From Mariannaea sp. PMI_226 (lineage: Eukaryota > Ascomycota > Sordariomycetes > Hypocreales > Nectriaceae): DNA of 64,000 nucleotides. Where the stretch lies: NCBI GenBank assembly GCA_024336345.1, contig JANFOG010000003.1, positions 936,501 through 1,000,500 of the forward strand, written 5' to 3'. The notes below the pieces were generated by a model that was not told the DNA's origin, searched no databases, and saw only the letters and a list, made by a program, of their open reading frames with translations. Position numbers and translations under genes: made by a program. Positions 37,455 to 51,957 of this stretch are shown in pieces (position 1 is the stretch's first letter; every line of letters begins with the position of its first letter).

Positions 37455-39372
37455 AGCGAGCAGTCTAGTTCCAGAAAGCTTGACTGGAGGAGCTTTGTGA
37501 GCCGTGGAAGGGCTCTCTTCTAACCAGGATCAGGTGGTTGAGTGATGTAGCTCGGCGGTAATGAAAGATGGCCTGCAAGTTGGCCACTGTTCTTTAATTG
37601 CTGTGTGTTCCTCTTAAATCCCCCAAATATTGTTTTGCCTCATGGCGTGTCTGTAACAATATTTTCTCCCGACGTTTTGTCCCCTACTGCCTGCATGCAT
37701 CATTATTTGAGAGATGGTTCCCTTCCCTCTTCTTTTTACTTGCTTTCTATTCCCCTTGTCTTGTTTTCCCTCTTTTGTTCTTTTATTTTTTTCCTTTTGA
37801 AATGTCATCTTGCCAGCTGGACGGAAGGAGTTCAAACGGGGCCTGGTAACGGTTTTAATGTCCCGGAGGGAAGGGCTCTGCAGGGTATGGTCGCTGTGAA
37901 ATACAATAAAAAGGACGAATTAGATGTTATAAGCCTGTCTTTGGTCAAGGTGTGATCAAAAGGAATCGTCAATAACGAGATAGGGGATAAAAATGCTGAC
38001 ATGATACATATATGTATCCGTTTTTGTAAATGCCAATGTAGTATGAAAATAAGAAGCCATTTTCATAAACTTGTCAATGTCATGACAGGAGGCAACATTA
38101 TAGCTACACAATTACTAAGTGGTGAAAGTTGTCGTGGTACAGACAGAGGTGTAGGGTAGGTTACATACCTAGTAACAAGAGCACATCAAGACCAAGACGC
38201 ATCAATATACATGAATGTCATCATCATGATGAAGCCTTGTCCATATCCCAATAAAAACAAAAGACACAGTGAAACAAGAAGCGAGCAATTATATCCTTTT
38301 TTTAAAAAAAAGTTCATCTTAAGGTATCTCGTCTCTATTAACACGACAAGCCCCCTTCACAACAGTCCCGCACAACCCATCGTCCTAACTCCTCGCTCCT
38401 GACACTTAGCACCATCCAAGTGATTGAAGCTGCTGAATATCAATAACCCTGGACCAAAAAGACGAAGTAGATACTACACCACACCGGCCAATCTATATGA
38501 TCATCCCAACATATTCGACCCTAGTAAACCCAATAAACATCATAGGGATATCATTCCAAAACCCAAAAAAGGGAAACTAAAAAAAAATAAAAAATAAAAA
38601 GAAAGCCCTGCATTCATCCACAAGCCGCGAGATAGAATCCGTGATATAGACGAGGATCGTGGCAGTGATCGAGCATTCCGTAGTGAACTCGGAAGCCTGC
38701 CGAATTTCTGTGTGCGAGTCGGCGTGGTGTGATCTATCGTATAGGAGGAAGGGCATGCACACCCTCCTCAACCTACGCGCACCAGAAGTCACCGAGTGGT
38801 AGAGATCCCATCCACTTTCTATAAATCCCAAACAGTCAACGCCCGAGTGTTGAGTCCCTGTTTGCAGTGTCCTGCATCCCGTACGCCATTCTTGTTGACA
38901 TTGCTCAACTTGAGTTATTCTTCTCTGGCATCATGGAATTGATGACCCGTCAATCGCGTCCAACCCAGCAACCATAATAGAGATTAATAATGAACTCAGT
39001 TGAGCCGTCATTCCTTTAGGCGTTCCATGACAAGTTCATCCCCGGAAACTTCCTGAATTCATTGTTGGAGAACATCCCTTCGCCATACATTGCCGCATAT
39101 CCTTGTCGGTCAGGTATCAAGTTGGTGATACCAGACAATAAAAAACTCCACAATCCCAGAAACGCCATCCTTAAAAAAGGGGAAATTGAGTCGATTCGTC
39201 ATGTCGTAATTCGACTTGTGCCAGAAACAAAGATTGAGCTTTCACGGCGAAGTCTAGCACATCCAAATCGTCGAGAAAAAGAATCCCGAATGCCGAAAGC
39301 ATCAACAAAGACATAAAAACAACATCCTGATACTGACATGCCTCGCTGTGAGCCTACCACCAATTTTCGTGT
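37455..39372. other. Tail-to-tail intergenic region of Dbf2 and AreA
   Basis: Both flanking genes end here, so the 1.9 kb contains two 3' UTRs. T-rich and AATAAA-like stretches occur around 37780-37910 (AATAAAAAGG near 37907), compatible with polyadenylation of the kinase mRNA. A-rich sequence at 38577-38600 on the plus strand is a T-run for the AreA direction. In Aspergillus the areA 3' UTR controls mRNA stability in response to nitrogen; whether that holds here cannot be read from sequence. Confidence 0.55.
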
Positions 39373-42300
39373 TTATAGACTCATCGTAAGCCATTCCCAC
39401 TCTTGGGGTCCGGCAGAATTGCTCACCCCGTTCAGCCCACTGGGCTGGCCACCAGACATGCTAATTATGCCCGAACCAAGCGGAGAACGCTGGTTCATCC
39501 CAAAACCGGACGCAGTCATACCGCCTGGGAGAGAAGAAAGACCAGTGGAAGACCCCAGGCCGCGGGCAAGGTCATTGGACCCGGTGGACTCGGGACTGTC
39601 AATGTCCATGGTGACCGTAGCGTCTGTCACACTCTTACTATGACGACGTTGTCTCTTTGAAGACATTGTTGGAGCCCTCAATATTGAAGCCGCGCTAGCG
39701 CCTGGTCCCGGGCTAGTCTTCGGGGGAGCGGCAGCAATTGGTACAACACCCTTGCCACCAATAGGACCGCCCGTGCCAGCGGTACCGAAATGGCTATTCG
39801 GAGTACTTCCAGCAGTATTGGCTCCCGATGTGGGCCCACTCGAAGGACTTTCGATATCCTTATTGCTGGAAGCACGGTTGGAAGAAGGAGGGGTTGTAAC
39901 TTTTGATGGCTGGGATGGTTGGGATGGTTGGGCATTGTTGGTCTTATTATTGACCATTGTTGCCATAGAGAGCGTTGAGCTCTTTCGTGAGGCTGTAGTG
40001 CTAGTGCTCTTCTTAGATCTAGTGCTGGTTCCTCCAACAGGAAGATTTGAGCCCGAGCCACGGTTTCGCTTCTTGATCACGTCCGTCTTTAGACTCAACG
40101 GCCGCACAACGCCATGTAACTTCAAGAACAAGCCACAGGCATTGCACAAGGGCTGTCCTTCGGGATTTCGTCGCCAAAGAGGAGTCGTTTGAGTAAAACA
40201 GTTTGTACATGTTGTTGGAGTGCTTCCGTCCGAGGTGTTGGCGGCCGATTGCAGGTTAGTTGTAGAGCCAGGCTTGGAGGGTGGAGGAGATGATGGCCGG
40301 CTCGGAGCAACAGATGAAAACCCAGACATGGTTCCATTGCCATCTCCAGCAGGCGATATAGGCAACGATTGTGCAAGTTGCTCGAAGCCACTGTGTTTCC
40401 CTGCAAGGTGAGACGGAGTGGAGGAATTCCTCGTAAGCTTAGCTTGCCTCCTGGGATTGCCAGGCCGGAATGACTGAGACTGGGATCTGGACAAGCCGTT
40501 CGAATCCCAATCCCCATTGGTTTCAACAAAGTCTGCATTCCCAATCATGACTTGCTTCCGTGTTGGGCCGCCAGGAAAGCGAGCGGCTTGGGTACTGAAC
40601 TGCCCAGGCAGCGAGGCATCCCAACCAAGAGTCCCAGGCTCATCGAGGGACGATGACAGATCCTTATGCATCGCCATATTGCGATCAGCAAAGGCATTGT
40701 TTTCCTCATCGTCGGAATCAGCACCAAATGAGAACATATTATCTTGCTGCATCTGCATGTTCGGAGAGGTAACTTGTTGATCATGCTGGAAAACTTGTGA
40801 AGGATCGATATGTCCGAATGAACTGGGGGCGGTGCTGTATGCAGAAATGGTTTCTGAAGCGGTTCCTGGAGCAGAAAACATGCCGTTTCCGTTGTTACTG
40901 TTGCCATTGGCTCCGTTGTACATGAATTGCTGACCCATCATGTTACTCATGTTTTGTGAACCAGACTGGAAGCTTTGTGTTCGTTGCGGTCTGGCGTCCT
41001 GAGATCCAAAATAGAATCCTTCTTGATCAGAAATAGGATGGGGAGTATTTACAGTGGACGGATAGGCCGATCCTGGGGGTGAGTAGAGGTCAACATTGTT
41101 GAGAGAGGTGGTAGCAACGGAAGAACCAGGGTACATGTTGGAAAAGGGGCCGTTAGACATCATGGGTGAGGTAGAGGGTGAAAATGAGAAGTTTTGATTA
41201 TATGGACCGGCAGAGTTGACGATGGTGTCACTTTCCATGAATGTATCAAGCGCAAAGGGGACGCCGGCCATTTGACTTTGTTGCTGAGCCATGGTGGTGG
41301 TGGTTCCGTCCAGAGAGTAATCATGAAGTTCGGAGTCCAGTTCAGCGTCATTTTGGGCTGTTGCACCGTTGTTGACGGCCGGAACATGAGGAGAAAAATT
41401 AGCAGGGCGCTTTCGAGTCTGTTGGGTTCCAAGTCAGTCATCGGTTGTGATCTCATATACAGTGCGCTTTGCAGTGGGTGACACTAGTAACTTGATCGGA
41501 CTCAAAAGAAGGGGAAAAAAAAACCGACAGGCACTTACACGACGGTCATCAATGCTGGTCTTGCGAAGATGACGGTTGACATAGCCAAACTCATTGTTCG
41601 GATTAACCTGATGGACAGGAACAGATTGAGGGACGAAAAATTGCGATTGATCCTTGCGGGATTTGATGGGGATACCACCCATTCCGTGACCGGACTTGTC
41701 GTCAACCAACCTCTCGGGCGGCTGGGGAGACGGAAAGTTGATGGGAGTAGCAGCGTTGTCCGAAAAGATAAAGTCGTCAAGATTCATAGCATCAGGCTGG
41801 GCCATGTTGTTTTCCGATGATTTGCGCAACTGGGCGATGCCACTGGGCGTATTTTGACCGAGAGATCTTGCGAGTCTGCGGGCCCCATGTTAGCACGTCA
41901 TGACTGGCGGATTGGCGAGCCGGTGGCCACACATGATTTTTTGGGAATTCCGTAAAAAAAACGTGTGAGAGTAACCACGATGGGTATCATACCTGTTGTT
42001 GACGTCGTTGATCCTCCTTTTTCGATCTTCTTCTTGTTCGATCAGTTTCTGCTGCTGCTTGCGCATAGTAAGGGTCATCATGCGCCAGGTCAAGTTCTCC
42101 ATGCGATGCTGGTTTGGAATCTGCATCTTGGTCCTGGCGAAGAATTTCCAAACTTGAGCAGCAAGAGGATCCTCCTGCTGCATCTTTTTAATGTTCTGGT
42201 CGGCGAGCGCAGAATCATTCCGGAGGGAAGGGAAAAGAGTGGAACCCGAAAGCGAGTCGGTGGCAGCGGCGACGGTCTTGAGCTTGAGGGCATTGATCTC

Positions 42301-42438
42301 GTTGAAAGCATCGCGAACAGAGCGTTGGACCGGGCGGTTTTGGTGGTTACCAGCGAGGTGACCGTTCGCCGTGGCCGTATGCCAGGCATCGGGCCTTCGC
42401 GGAAAGCGGAAATCGTGTTCTGTCATTGTTGGGTGCAT
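39373..42438 (-). CDS. areA: GATA-type global nitrogen regulator AreA/NIT2
   Basis: Three minus-strand exons (42438-41993, 41875-41539, 41418-39373) give 942 residues; introns are 117 and 120 nt. The start [19 protein letters not shown] is chosen because it precedes the conserved N-terminal region; a Met four codons later is the alternative and an in-frame Met at 42690 is less likely. The N-terminal GATA-activator domain ([26 protein letters not shown]) is followed by LDDFIF and [10 protein letters not shown] single zinc finger has ligands Cys665, 668, 686 and 689 (CTNC-x17-CNAC) with the AreA-specific tail [22 protein letters not shown]. The last residues EWEWLTMSL match the C-terminal element recognised by the co-repressor NmrA. 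AreA binds HGATAR sites and activates genes for use of secondary nitrogen sources when ammonium and glutamine are scarce. Complete and intact. Confidence 0.97.
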
Positions 42439-43500
42439 GGCGTCTTTGAGACTCAATATGGCGATGGAAGACGCAGTGATGATTGCAGGTGCTTGGATGG
42501 GAGTAGAAGAAGGGAAAAGTATGAGAGGCTGACCGGGACACTGGAGAAAGAAATGGCCCCCCACGCTTGGACAAGGCGGTCTCTCTCTTTTCTCTTGGGG
42601 GAGGAAGGATAGGTACGAAGGACAGATGGGTGGTATTGAGAAGTAAGATGGAGGGGGGGCTACAGAAGGGCGGGGGGGGCCTTTCTGCACACCAAGGACG
42701 GACAGAGCACCGGTAATGGAGCAGCCGGGTGTGGTTGTGGTGCTGCTACTGTACGGTCGGTCAGGATCTGGCGGGGTCTCTTTAAAAAGTGTGACTCTAC
42801 CTGCACCTCCGCCTGCACCCCAAGTCTGGAGTGCGCAACAATTGTGTTCAGCCTGGACTCTAGTGAACTGCTAGTGAGGAAACGCCGAGTACTTGTCGGC
42901 TGCTGGTTTCCAGTGGGGCCGGTCCCTTGAAGACGCCGTACGGGGACTAATACCTAGGTAGGTCCTCTGGTAAGGTAGGCAAGCATCCAATGTACTGGAC
43001 GTACTACTACTATGCTCGACTGTATGTGTGTACTTTCAGGCCTGGCAGATGAAAGCAACTGAGGGTGGGGGTCTAAGACTTTTGTATGCAAATTGGCGCT
43101 CGGATGAGACAAGCGAAACCAGCGACGACAGGATATTGTCGATGGTTTGAAGGGTATCCGCTGGCATTGAGCAGCTGGGACAACGGATGGCAACGATGAA
43201 GAATTGGAAAATCAAGGAATTTTCCAGCAAAAAGAAAGAAAACCAAGGAACAACGCGAAAAAGAACCGCAGTTGGATTCACTGTCAAGGTCGAAACTTTG
43301 GTCAAGGGTGGAGGGGGATTGAATGCCCTGGAGGATCAGCAGAAGTGGAAGAATCAACGACTTGCGGCATCCATCCAATGACTTGAACCTGCAGGGGTTC
43401 CAGCCATCTCACAGCGATTTTTTTTTTTAGTATTTAAACGAAGTCACTCAGATTCAATATTCCATCTTTATCAGAATCTATTCATTCATAAGACTCATCT
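42439..43500 (-). promoter_or_regulatory. AreA promoter and 5' leader
   Basis: Upstream of the AreA start the coding strand is pyrimidine-rich to about 42700, as in a long fungal leader. A TTTAAATA TATA-like element lies at 43431-43438 beside a T/A homopolymer. A GATAA core (TTATC on the plus strand, 43468-43472) lies just upstream of it. AreA-type genes can autoregulate through GATA sites, but one site is expected by chance in a region this long, so this is only suggestive. Confidence 0.4.
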
Positions 43501-44106
43501 CGTTCCGTAATCATGGGTCCCATTAATTCCTCACCCTCTGCTCCGTCAACGTCCGATCGGCTAGTTACGAGGCGCACTATTTCGTGCGTCGACTAGGGAC
43601 TCGGTGGAGCGTCTATTGTTGCCATGGCCGTGGCCGGCGCTGACCAACTCGGGCCCGTCGTTAGATGCGGCAAAGACTTGGGCGCACATAATCCCGATTC
43701 AGAAAATCGCATCCACAACGCCACTGGAACAGAGAGAGAATAGGAGCAGTTTCCTGTGACGAGTTAAAGATCAAATAAGTGGGCAGTCGCTGGCATTAGT
43801 TATGTACGTGGCATCTTGTTGAGATTGATGTGAACAAGATCATATAGTACAAGAGGGACGGGGAATGAAAGAATGATGGATGGTGTATGTTTATGGGTGA
43901 TGTTTCCGGTTGCGTTGCGTTGGCTATTTTACCGTATATCTTATATATTGCACTTGCAATGCATATCTCTCGTTTGTTTCTCTTTCTCACTAAACTGAAG
44001 CTGACTCTGATTGGCGTTCCTGGGTAATTCCTCACCTTCTAGGCATGAGGAATAGGTAGGATAGGTAAGGTAAGGTATTTTATGGTTGCGGCACTTTTTG
44101 TTGTGG

Positions 44107-44130
44107 GTGTGAGTGAGTGAGTGAGTGAGT
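44107..44130. repeat. (GAGT)n tetramer repeat
   Basis: Five to six tandem copies of GAGT are visible directly, about 1.7 kb upstream of the AreA start codon. Confidence 0.9.
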
Positions 44131-47100
44131 GCGAACGTCATGTATCACTCTGGTGCCGCTCGGTTCGGCTGTGGGTGGAGATACCTAGTGCTTGGAAGTA
44201 CATGTCCGTCCAAAGTTGGGGACTTCGAAACACCAGCAACACTTTCCACTCCCAGACTTGGGACTCCTGAAGGGGCTGAGATCCAACGCATTCAGGGTAT
44301 TTTCCGAGTTCCACAATTCACTGGTCACCAACCTGGGCAATAATCTAGACAAGGGAATGTAAATCTTGAGGCACAAACTATTTGGCCGTAGTATGTGCGA
44401 AGAAATAGCGAGGTCCAGAGGCTGTACGTACTTTTCACACCCCCAGTCCTGGTGCCGAACACACCACCTAACTTCTGGCTATTCCACCCCAGTCTTTCGT
44501 ACTTTGGCCAGGGTTGGTTCACTACGCAGCGACAAGTCTGATTCAAGGTGCAACCGTATTGCATTCCCATCAACCCAATCAGAGGCAAATAGGATAGTAC
44601 GCACTTGAATTTTGTGCACCGGGATAGAGAGTCCAAAGACGCTGTTCAACCAAGGATAAGAGTAAGAAAGAAAATTACCGACTCGCCGCCTCCGCCTGTG
44701 GTAACCACATGTGCAACCGATGCCAGGGAATCTGGAATACTAGGTAGCCTTAGTCATCATCCCGCGTCGTCCGATCGTTCTCTCATCCACTCATTCATCA
44801 GTCAATACAAGCCTGGCCGTGGGAGCTGGGTTACACAAAGGGCTGCTGCTTTACTCACCTGGCTATGGTCCTCCTTGTCCCCCCCTTCTTCCCCATCTTG
44901 ACCCCCATCTGCCACCCACATCCACATCCAGTTTTACCCAGCAAGATTGTTAGCTTTTGCTGTCCCCCTCGATAATGGGCTGACGAACGGCAATGACAAG
45001 ACGGACAGTCGCCTCCTTCGGTCCTTCGGACAAACACCGTCAGGCCAGACCCACACGCCAAACTCAGGGCGCCCGGTGTCGTCGACAGCTGCTACTGAAC
45101 TGAAAGCCATCGGGTTTCCTCTCTATTTTTTTTGGGCCCGACGTGCTCCTTCTCGGCTCAGAGGCGCCAAGCTCATGGCACCCACAACGACCCTCGCAGA
45201 CCTGGCGCTCAATATCCCTGTCCACACCATCCTTCTTCGCCCACTCTCGTCTCCAAATATGACGACAGGCGACCTTTTCTGAGCATGGCGGACCGGGCAC
45301 CGCACACGATACGCGCGCCAGCAGCCGTGCAGGTGGACCATCGCCGTGTGGCAGTGGAGTCCCGTCTTAGTCCCGGACAAACCTTCTTACAGAGCACCTA
45401 CCTAACAGTGCCTTCTCCCGTTGCCTCTCACATGCCTGCGGCCACCTCTTGTCAGCCAAAGCCCGTCAACTCAGTCTCGTCAAAGGGACCATGTACCCAC
45501 GTGCAGTCGGTCGTTCATTGCAGTGCATTCTTGCTGGGAACTCGAAACTGATCATCTGATGGCTGAATGTCGACAGCCTTCCGTGGCCGGGATTTATTAG
45601 ATGCTCTCGGATCAAAGCCTCCGTTCACCTTCAGCACCAAACTTGGGCTGTTGCATGTGAACGCTTCATACCAATGTGTGTACGTTGCCAACCTTGTCCC
45701 CTTCAACCCCATCGATGGCCATTCACCCAGCGAGTTCGGCCGGTGTATCGGTGCATCGGTGGAGTTTCTCCCACTTCATGGGCTCTCGTTACCAATCAGG
45801 CTATTCTACTGGATAGAAATTGGTCTCAGCACAGCACCCCTCTTGTCGAAACGCAGGTAAGTTAAAAGTCAAGATGGGGGGGTTGGGGGGCTCAAATCTT
45901 GAAGGGTTGTCGGGGTTTAACGTGTTGTGCCAAGGGTCAAGGGGGACCCTTGTGCCCACCCAACTCGCCCCACGTACATGGGTGTGAACCAGGGCTACCC
46001 TGACTTGCTCAAGGATAAGAAGGATGGCGGGGCCATCTGGCCGAACGCCACATGCAATCCACGCGGCACGACTTCCCGGTACTTGCTGCAGAGTGAGATT
46101 TTGCTACAGGACAATGTATTCCAAGTTAATGATTTGTCTCGGCGTGAATCGCTCCCCCTCCCACTAATCGACTCTTCCTCCGAGACTGCTGGCTGAGGTC
46201 TTTCGTCTGTGCAGAACTAGTAGACTAAACCAGCCTCAAGTTGGGAGGAATTATATCGTGGTGGCTGCCGCCACTAGAATCAAGCTTCTTGCTTAGTTAG
46301 GCGGCCAGAGTTGCCATTATGGTGAAGTTGCATCCAAGTCTGTTAGAAGGTTCGACAACATGGGCGCGGATGCGGATGCGAATGCGGCTCCGTTCATCTC
46401 ACTGGTTCGAGTATTCGTTTATCCGCCAGGAAAAATTTGATGTGTTTTCTGCATAGGCTAGAACAACGCGACCGCAAAGGCGAAAGGCAAGGTTTCCCTG
46501 GCAATGTCGACCTGGTGTCCAGTTCTCTTTAACCACATTCACATCATCTTAGCTTTAGAACGTTTCCAACGGGGTTCTGTTCTTGTGCCAGAACAAAAAG
46601 AAAATCTTCGAACCCCGGAAAGGGAGAGAGGCAGGAAATCGAAAAACAATACAATATACGATAGAAGTAGATATACGTAGTACGACAGTCTACAACGGGC
46701 AGCCTCATGTGGACACTTGGCAAGGCGTCGCCACCATCATCATGTTGAGCCCCAGGTTGCCCCTGAAGCGAGATACCCGCGATCTCAACTGTCTGCCTCC
46801 TCCACTGGGAATTTGCTGATGAGACTGGCCAACCTGGGTTCGAACATACGCTCCACCGCCAATCCTTGGGAGGCTGGCGGGTGCGTATACTGTCAGTTTG
46901 CTTTTACGAAGAATGTCGGACTTGGAGGCTTTTCAGAAGCAACTATTCGTCTCCCGTTGCAATTCTCGTCACGTAGGGCGCGAACAAACACGCTAGTCAC
47001 AGTGGCTTTCTCCATGAGGAACAATTCGTCCTTAATAATGTGTTGGCTTCACAGTGATAAAAATTTGCAATTGAAAAATAAAGAATAAAAATAAAACATA

Positions 47101-50100
47101 CGGGCGTGTAGTAGTTGATCGGTACCTTAAATGCAGGTGCCTATTTGCCTATTTGCTTATTATAGTATGCGGAGATGCATTTCCACGATGCTTCCATTGG
47201 CAACACTGAATTATGGCGGTCGCTGATGCGTTCTGGGCACTACGGCGGCGGGGCTTTGACGTCGGGTCTGCTCCAAAGCACCTGCATGGAACGCCTTGTC
47301 GAACCCCCACTCGTATCCACGGGCCGACAGGGGATGGGGGATGGTGGATGGTCTGGGCATTTCCAGGAGGGTCCCTTGCTCTTCTCAGACAAGACAACCC
47401 TTTCAGAGCCATGCGACACACACTGAACGCCCCCACTCTCACATGATGGCTGGCTTCCAACAATCGACAGTCGACAATGGAGAATGTAGCCAAGATGAAG
47501 TCAAGATGAAGTGTCAGGTCGTATGGAATTTCTATCTATGTTTGAGGTTTGTCGTTTCCTTATAAATATTTAACCTTTTTGCTGCTACCCCTTATTGGTG
47601 TAGGTTGTTTTTGGCCATGGTTGGTTGTGCTGTACGGCGCGCGCTTAAGTGCCCAGCATGCCTCGACTGGACTCAAGCATGTGAAGCTACTGACGCTAGG
47701 TGGCTGGCCTGGGGCTACTAAGATATTTCTAACTGCAAAATACAGAATATTGGACATTTTTTGTCTGCGGCACAGTATACTAAAGTCTACCAGCGACGGC
47801 AGTCATCGCCGCTTGGTTGGTAATGAGCTCATCGAAAGTGAGTACGAAGCAATGGTGCGCTGTATCAAAAAAAAAAAATCCCTTATTGAGCACCCAATCT
47901 CTACTTGGCCGACAACTATTCTGGTTTGATTTGAGATTCCGTTCATAGTAAAATATTAAATATTCTTCCTATAAGTCGAGATACCAGCCTCTTGTCAACG
48001 CAAACAGGGTGCCGGGCTGACAGGGGTTGCATTTGTTAATACCGGCTGTCTCTTACTCTTGGGACGGTAGCGTCTATCTTCGCGCGGCGGTTCTAGTACG
48101 CTCTCTTACTTGCGAGAACGTTGGACATTTCGAGCTCCCGCCAGCAAATGACAAAGGAACTATTTCAACAGAGTGCTGTGCTATACCCTCAAGACTATAC
48201 GAGCATGCCACTCTCAGCACCATTGCAACCCACTACGAATTTTGGGATTGCCGGCCTTGCTTCAAGGTTTATTGTAGCCAGTCCCGGTTTATCCAACTGC
48301 TCACTCCACTGCTCTCTGACATTGTGAGCTGAGTGTGTTGCGAATGCAGGGTCACACTTTCAGGCTGGGCCTCGTGGCAGGGGATCCCAGAAAGCTGATG
48401 CCATCTCACCACCACCACCTGTTTCCACTAGTGGCAGCATTTATTGGGGGGCTCAGATGCCGCCATGCTCATGGTTGAGCGTGGTCTGTCGGTCAAACCA
48501 CTGAGATTTTGTTGTGAAGTTGTTGAGTATGTATGTACTTGGGAAGTGGATGCAATGACTCTCATTTCAACGTTGCGCCCGCAAACTGATTCAAGAGCTC
48601 GAGCTTAGCAACTCAGCATGGGGCCATCTGCTGATTGATGGGGCATCTTTATTGGCCTTCACCACCAACGGCTTGGAATCTTAGGTCGGTTCCAGCCCCG
48701 ATGTCCCCTAGCTCCCTTCCTTAGCTCGCCTCAGCGCCGGGACCACCGCGGCGAGGATCATATGCGTGTACGACATGTTGTGCAGTGCTCAGCAGTTTGT
48801 AATTATTTCTCGGACGAAACGCGATGAACTCGCTGTCTAGGATATTAGGTGTATGAAGGGGGTGAGGATGCCACGGTGATGACGATGGAGAACCCAGTGA
48901 TGGCTTTGGCCACCACCATATATAACCACCAGTTGCCAAAGCAATTTGCGGTCGGGAGATGGGTCCAGCAAACCTTCGCATGTTTTCGAAAAACCCACGC
49001 TATTGACATGGGCAAAACAGGCCTGTTTGGCATGGTGATCGACTCAGATCCCAAAGTCGGGCTGGATTTTATCGATGAATGCCTGACACGAATGAACGAT
49101 GCAGTATGTTGCCAGAAAAAAGGCTATCGAAACCCTGTGCGGAGGCTAGCGTGCATTTTCACCTACCTCGACCTCAAAACATTCCAAGTTCAAATCTTGT
49201 CAGGGGAGAAGAGGGGGGAGGAAGGGAGAAGCGTAGTGACGGCAAGGTAAGTGTGGACAATTCGCAACACGCAGATCGCTCTCGAGTCAACCTTTGCGCC
49301 TGCGCGGACGGACGACTCCTTTGTTTATATATGGCAGCATCTGGCTCAGCCTGAGAGATATGAACAACATAAGATAATTATTCGCCCGACTGACGAAGTC
49401 GGTCCTGCAGGTGCCGATAAGTACCTGAGGTAACTCGGGAGCATGGATCCGGCCACGGAGCCCCCTGGTGGAATAAAGTCCGGGCGAGGCGGGACTAAAG
49501 GAATGCATCTAGAAACCCCACCCGAGGTGGCCAGGTTGTTTCAAGCAGATCAGATTGGACGATATTTGCCGGGATGGTTAATACGGATAATGTTGAGAGC
49601 AAGTGGGCAATCTACCATAGTAGTGTGCATATGGAGTAATTATATCATGGCCAAGCGATGCCGAGCGATTGTGACGGGTGATAATTACGACAAACTCCGA
49701 AAAGCAAAATGGCCGGGGTTTGCAAAGGCTCTGAACAAAGGTGATGGGGGCAACTGCAAGAAGCTACTTGTACCTACGGTAATCGTTACAACGCAATTGA
49801 CCAGAGGGAGAGAGGAAACATAGTACATAGTACATGGCACACAGTCCCGCGAGGATTGCCCCACCGAAGCGGTGTGGGCTCACAGATAGGGACAGATATT
49901 AATATGTCATGTCCACAAGCGGCCCTCTAAGCATTGCGCTTTGATGGGACAGATCAGATCTCACGCGAGTCACCAGCGGCCGCAACAGGGCCCGCATTTA
50001 TGCTTGGAGCATTCATAGTTCCCTGCCAACCAACAGCGACTTGGAGCTTGAAGCTTCGGGCTGCTGGCTCGTTGGCTCGACGGCACCGCTACTCTCCAGG

Positions 50101-51957
50101 CCCCAGTCTCCATCACAAGTTGAGATAAGCCCTCCGACACTTACTGATAAGCTCACCCTGGGTCGCATGTCTTGAGATAGGTGTTCTGAGAAAATAAGTA
50201 GGCCCAGTCAGTCAGAAAAGAGACAGGGAAGGGACACGCCTTGTGGGTAGGCTAAAGACGCTGGCCGTCACGATTAAGCCGTAGTTCCCTTTTGAAATAA
50301 CCCAGGCGCTGACGATGACGGCCCCCACCGACACTGCCATGAATGAGAGGGATCAACTTGCTTGCAGTGACTGGGAAGATTGAGGTAGCTTCGCCTTTGC
50401 AGAGCGAATCGAAAATGCCTCCAGCAGCCGAGGACTGGAGGGATCCGGCCGGGCCCGCTCTCTACTGCGATCAATAGGGGAAATGCAGGAAATCCATCAA
50501 TCAGGGTTTGTCTGGCTTCCTGGGCAAGCACAAGACCTTGGGAACCCATGTCCTTGAATAGGGTGGGAGGAAACACGTCTGGATTTCCAGAATGCGGAAC
50601 AGGTATCCGGGCGCAAGGGCAGCCACCTTTTTGTCGTTCTGGACATGCTGACAACTGCCCAACCTGGTCTTTCAACCAGGATGTCATCGCCGCGTCCAGA
50701 GTCGAGTCAGGGATGTGACGGCGAGAGTGGGAGCACAGCCTGCACCAGTTTGGGGGGCAAGAGTGGGATGCCAAAATCAACCGAGACTTTGAACGTTAGA
50801 TCCCACGAGTATGTAATCTGTATGATATGAAACATTCCAATTTGCAGAGTGATATTGATGATCCCCAAAGTGCCACTTTGGGGAGTCCAGCGCCGGTTGT
50901 TCCCGATATAAGAAAAAGTTACAACAAAGATTGCTCTGAGCCGAAAAAAAAATTGTGAAAGAGACTGTGGCCGAGGAAGCATGGTTGGTAAGTTACTGCG
51001 TAGCTCCTGATAAACCCGTTCTTGGTGATGTGGCTGGAGGGAACGAACGCATGCCGGCTTGCTTGCCATTACATAGTATACGCCTACTGACGAACACCAT
51101 CGGCAGTCTTATCAATGTGGCACATCTTTAGTGCACCCTCTCATCGATTGCATATCGAATCCGGAAGCTGTCTTCTGCATTTGACCTCCTGTCAAGGCGC
51201 CAGGGGAATGTAGATTAAGGTAGATGCAGATGATGCAACAGATAGGAAGCCGCTCCTCCCTATCATCGAATGGGGGGAGGGCTGTGGCCATACCGCTGTT
51301 TTCTTTATCAGCTCCATAGACCATTATGTTGCGTCATTCAACAATGCACTGCCGGAATAGTTGGGAAAAAGAAAAAGAAGGAAGCATATCTGTGAAATTT
51401 TCTCATTGTTGTGCTTATCTATGCCACAAGGACCAGGGCTGCGGGCGCTGGCCCTCTATCATTGACTCCTGTCAACAAACATATATGTGCCTCCGTTCCC
51501 CTCTTCTACCCGCGCTTCTTCCCCAGATTTTCTGATGCAATCCGGGATGGTCGACACAAGGAGATGCCTTGTTACAGAGGTGTTCATATAGCCTTGGCCT
51601 GGAGATGGATGTTCATTGTCCTTCCTCCATGTCCCTTCACTTCATCACCCGAGTCACCCACCGACAAGGCACTCTTTGTTCCTCTTATGCACCTCGACAA
51701 GGGCCAAAAATAGACGGTCGACAAAAACGACGTACCGAGACGAAAGATTTCAAAAGAATCAGCAATGGTGGTGCGGTTGGGATGCTATCAAATAGGGAAA
51801 CAAAGGATGCCAAAGGATATCAACATGCTGTCCAAGCTTGACCACGACCGTCTCCCTGAAGCGTCACCCATTGTTCTCGACCAGGCCTTCTTTGTTCCCA
51901 TACCCGAATCGATAATATCAATATACTAGGTCGTCGTATATACTACTATACCTCTCT

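Noticed and set aside
39403..42612. Plus-strand frames up to 215 codons opposite AreA.
   Set aside because: Antisense shadows of the AreA exons; the minus strand has the conserved GATA factor.
46830..46860. GGTTCGAAC, similar to a tRNA T-loop.
   Set aside because: The five-base T-stem fails at the second pair and no A box with D-stem lies upstream at the right distance.
47549..49823. Open frames of 126-133 codons (47549-47929, 48849-49250, 49443-49823) that might be small genes.
   Set aside because: They overlap other frames, have no recognisable domain or signal peptide of quality, and could not be joined into a longer protein.
50274..50780. 168-codon minus-strand frame.
   Set aside because: High Cys/Pro/Arg content without pattern, no family resemblance, and no clear start context or introns linking it to other exons.
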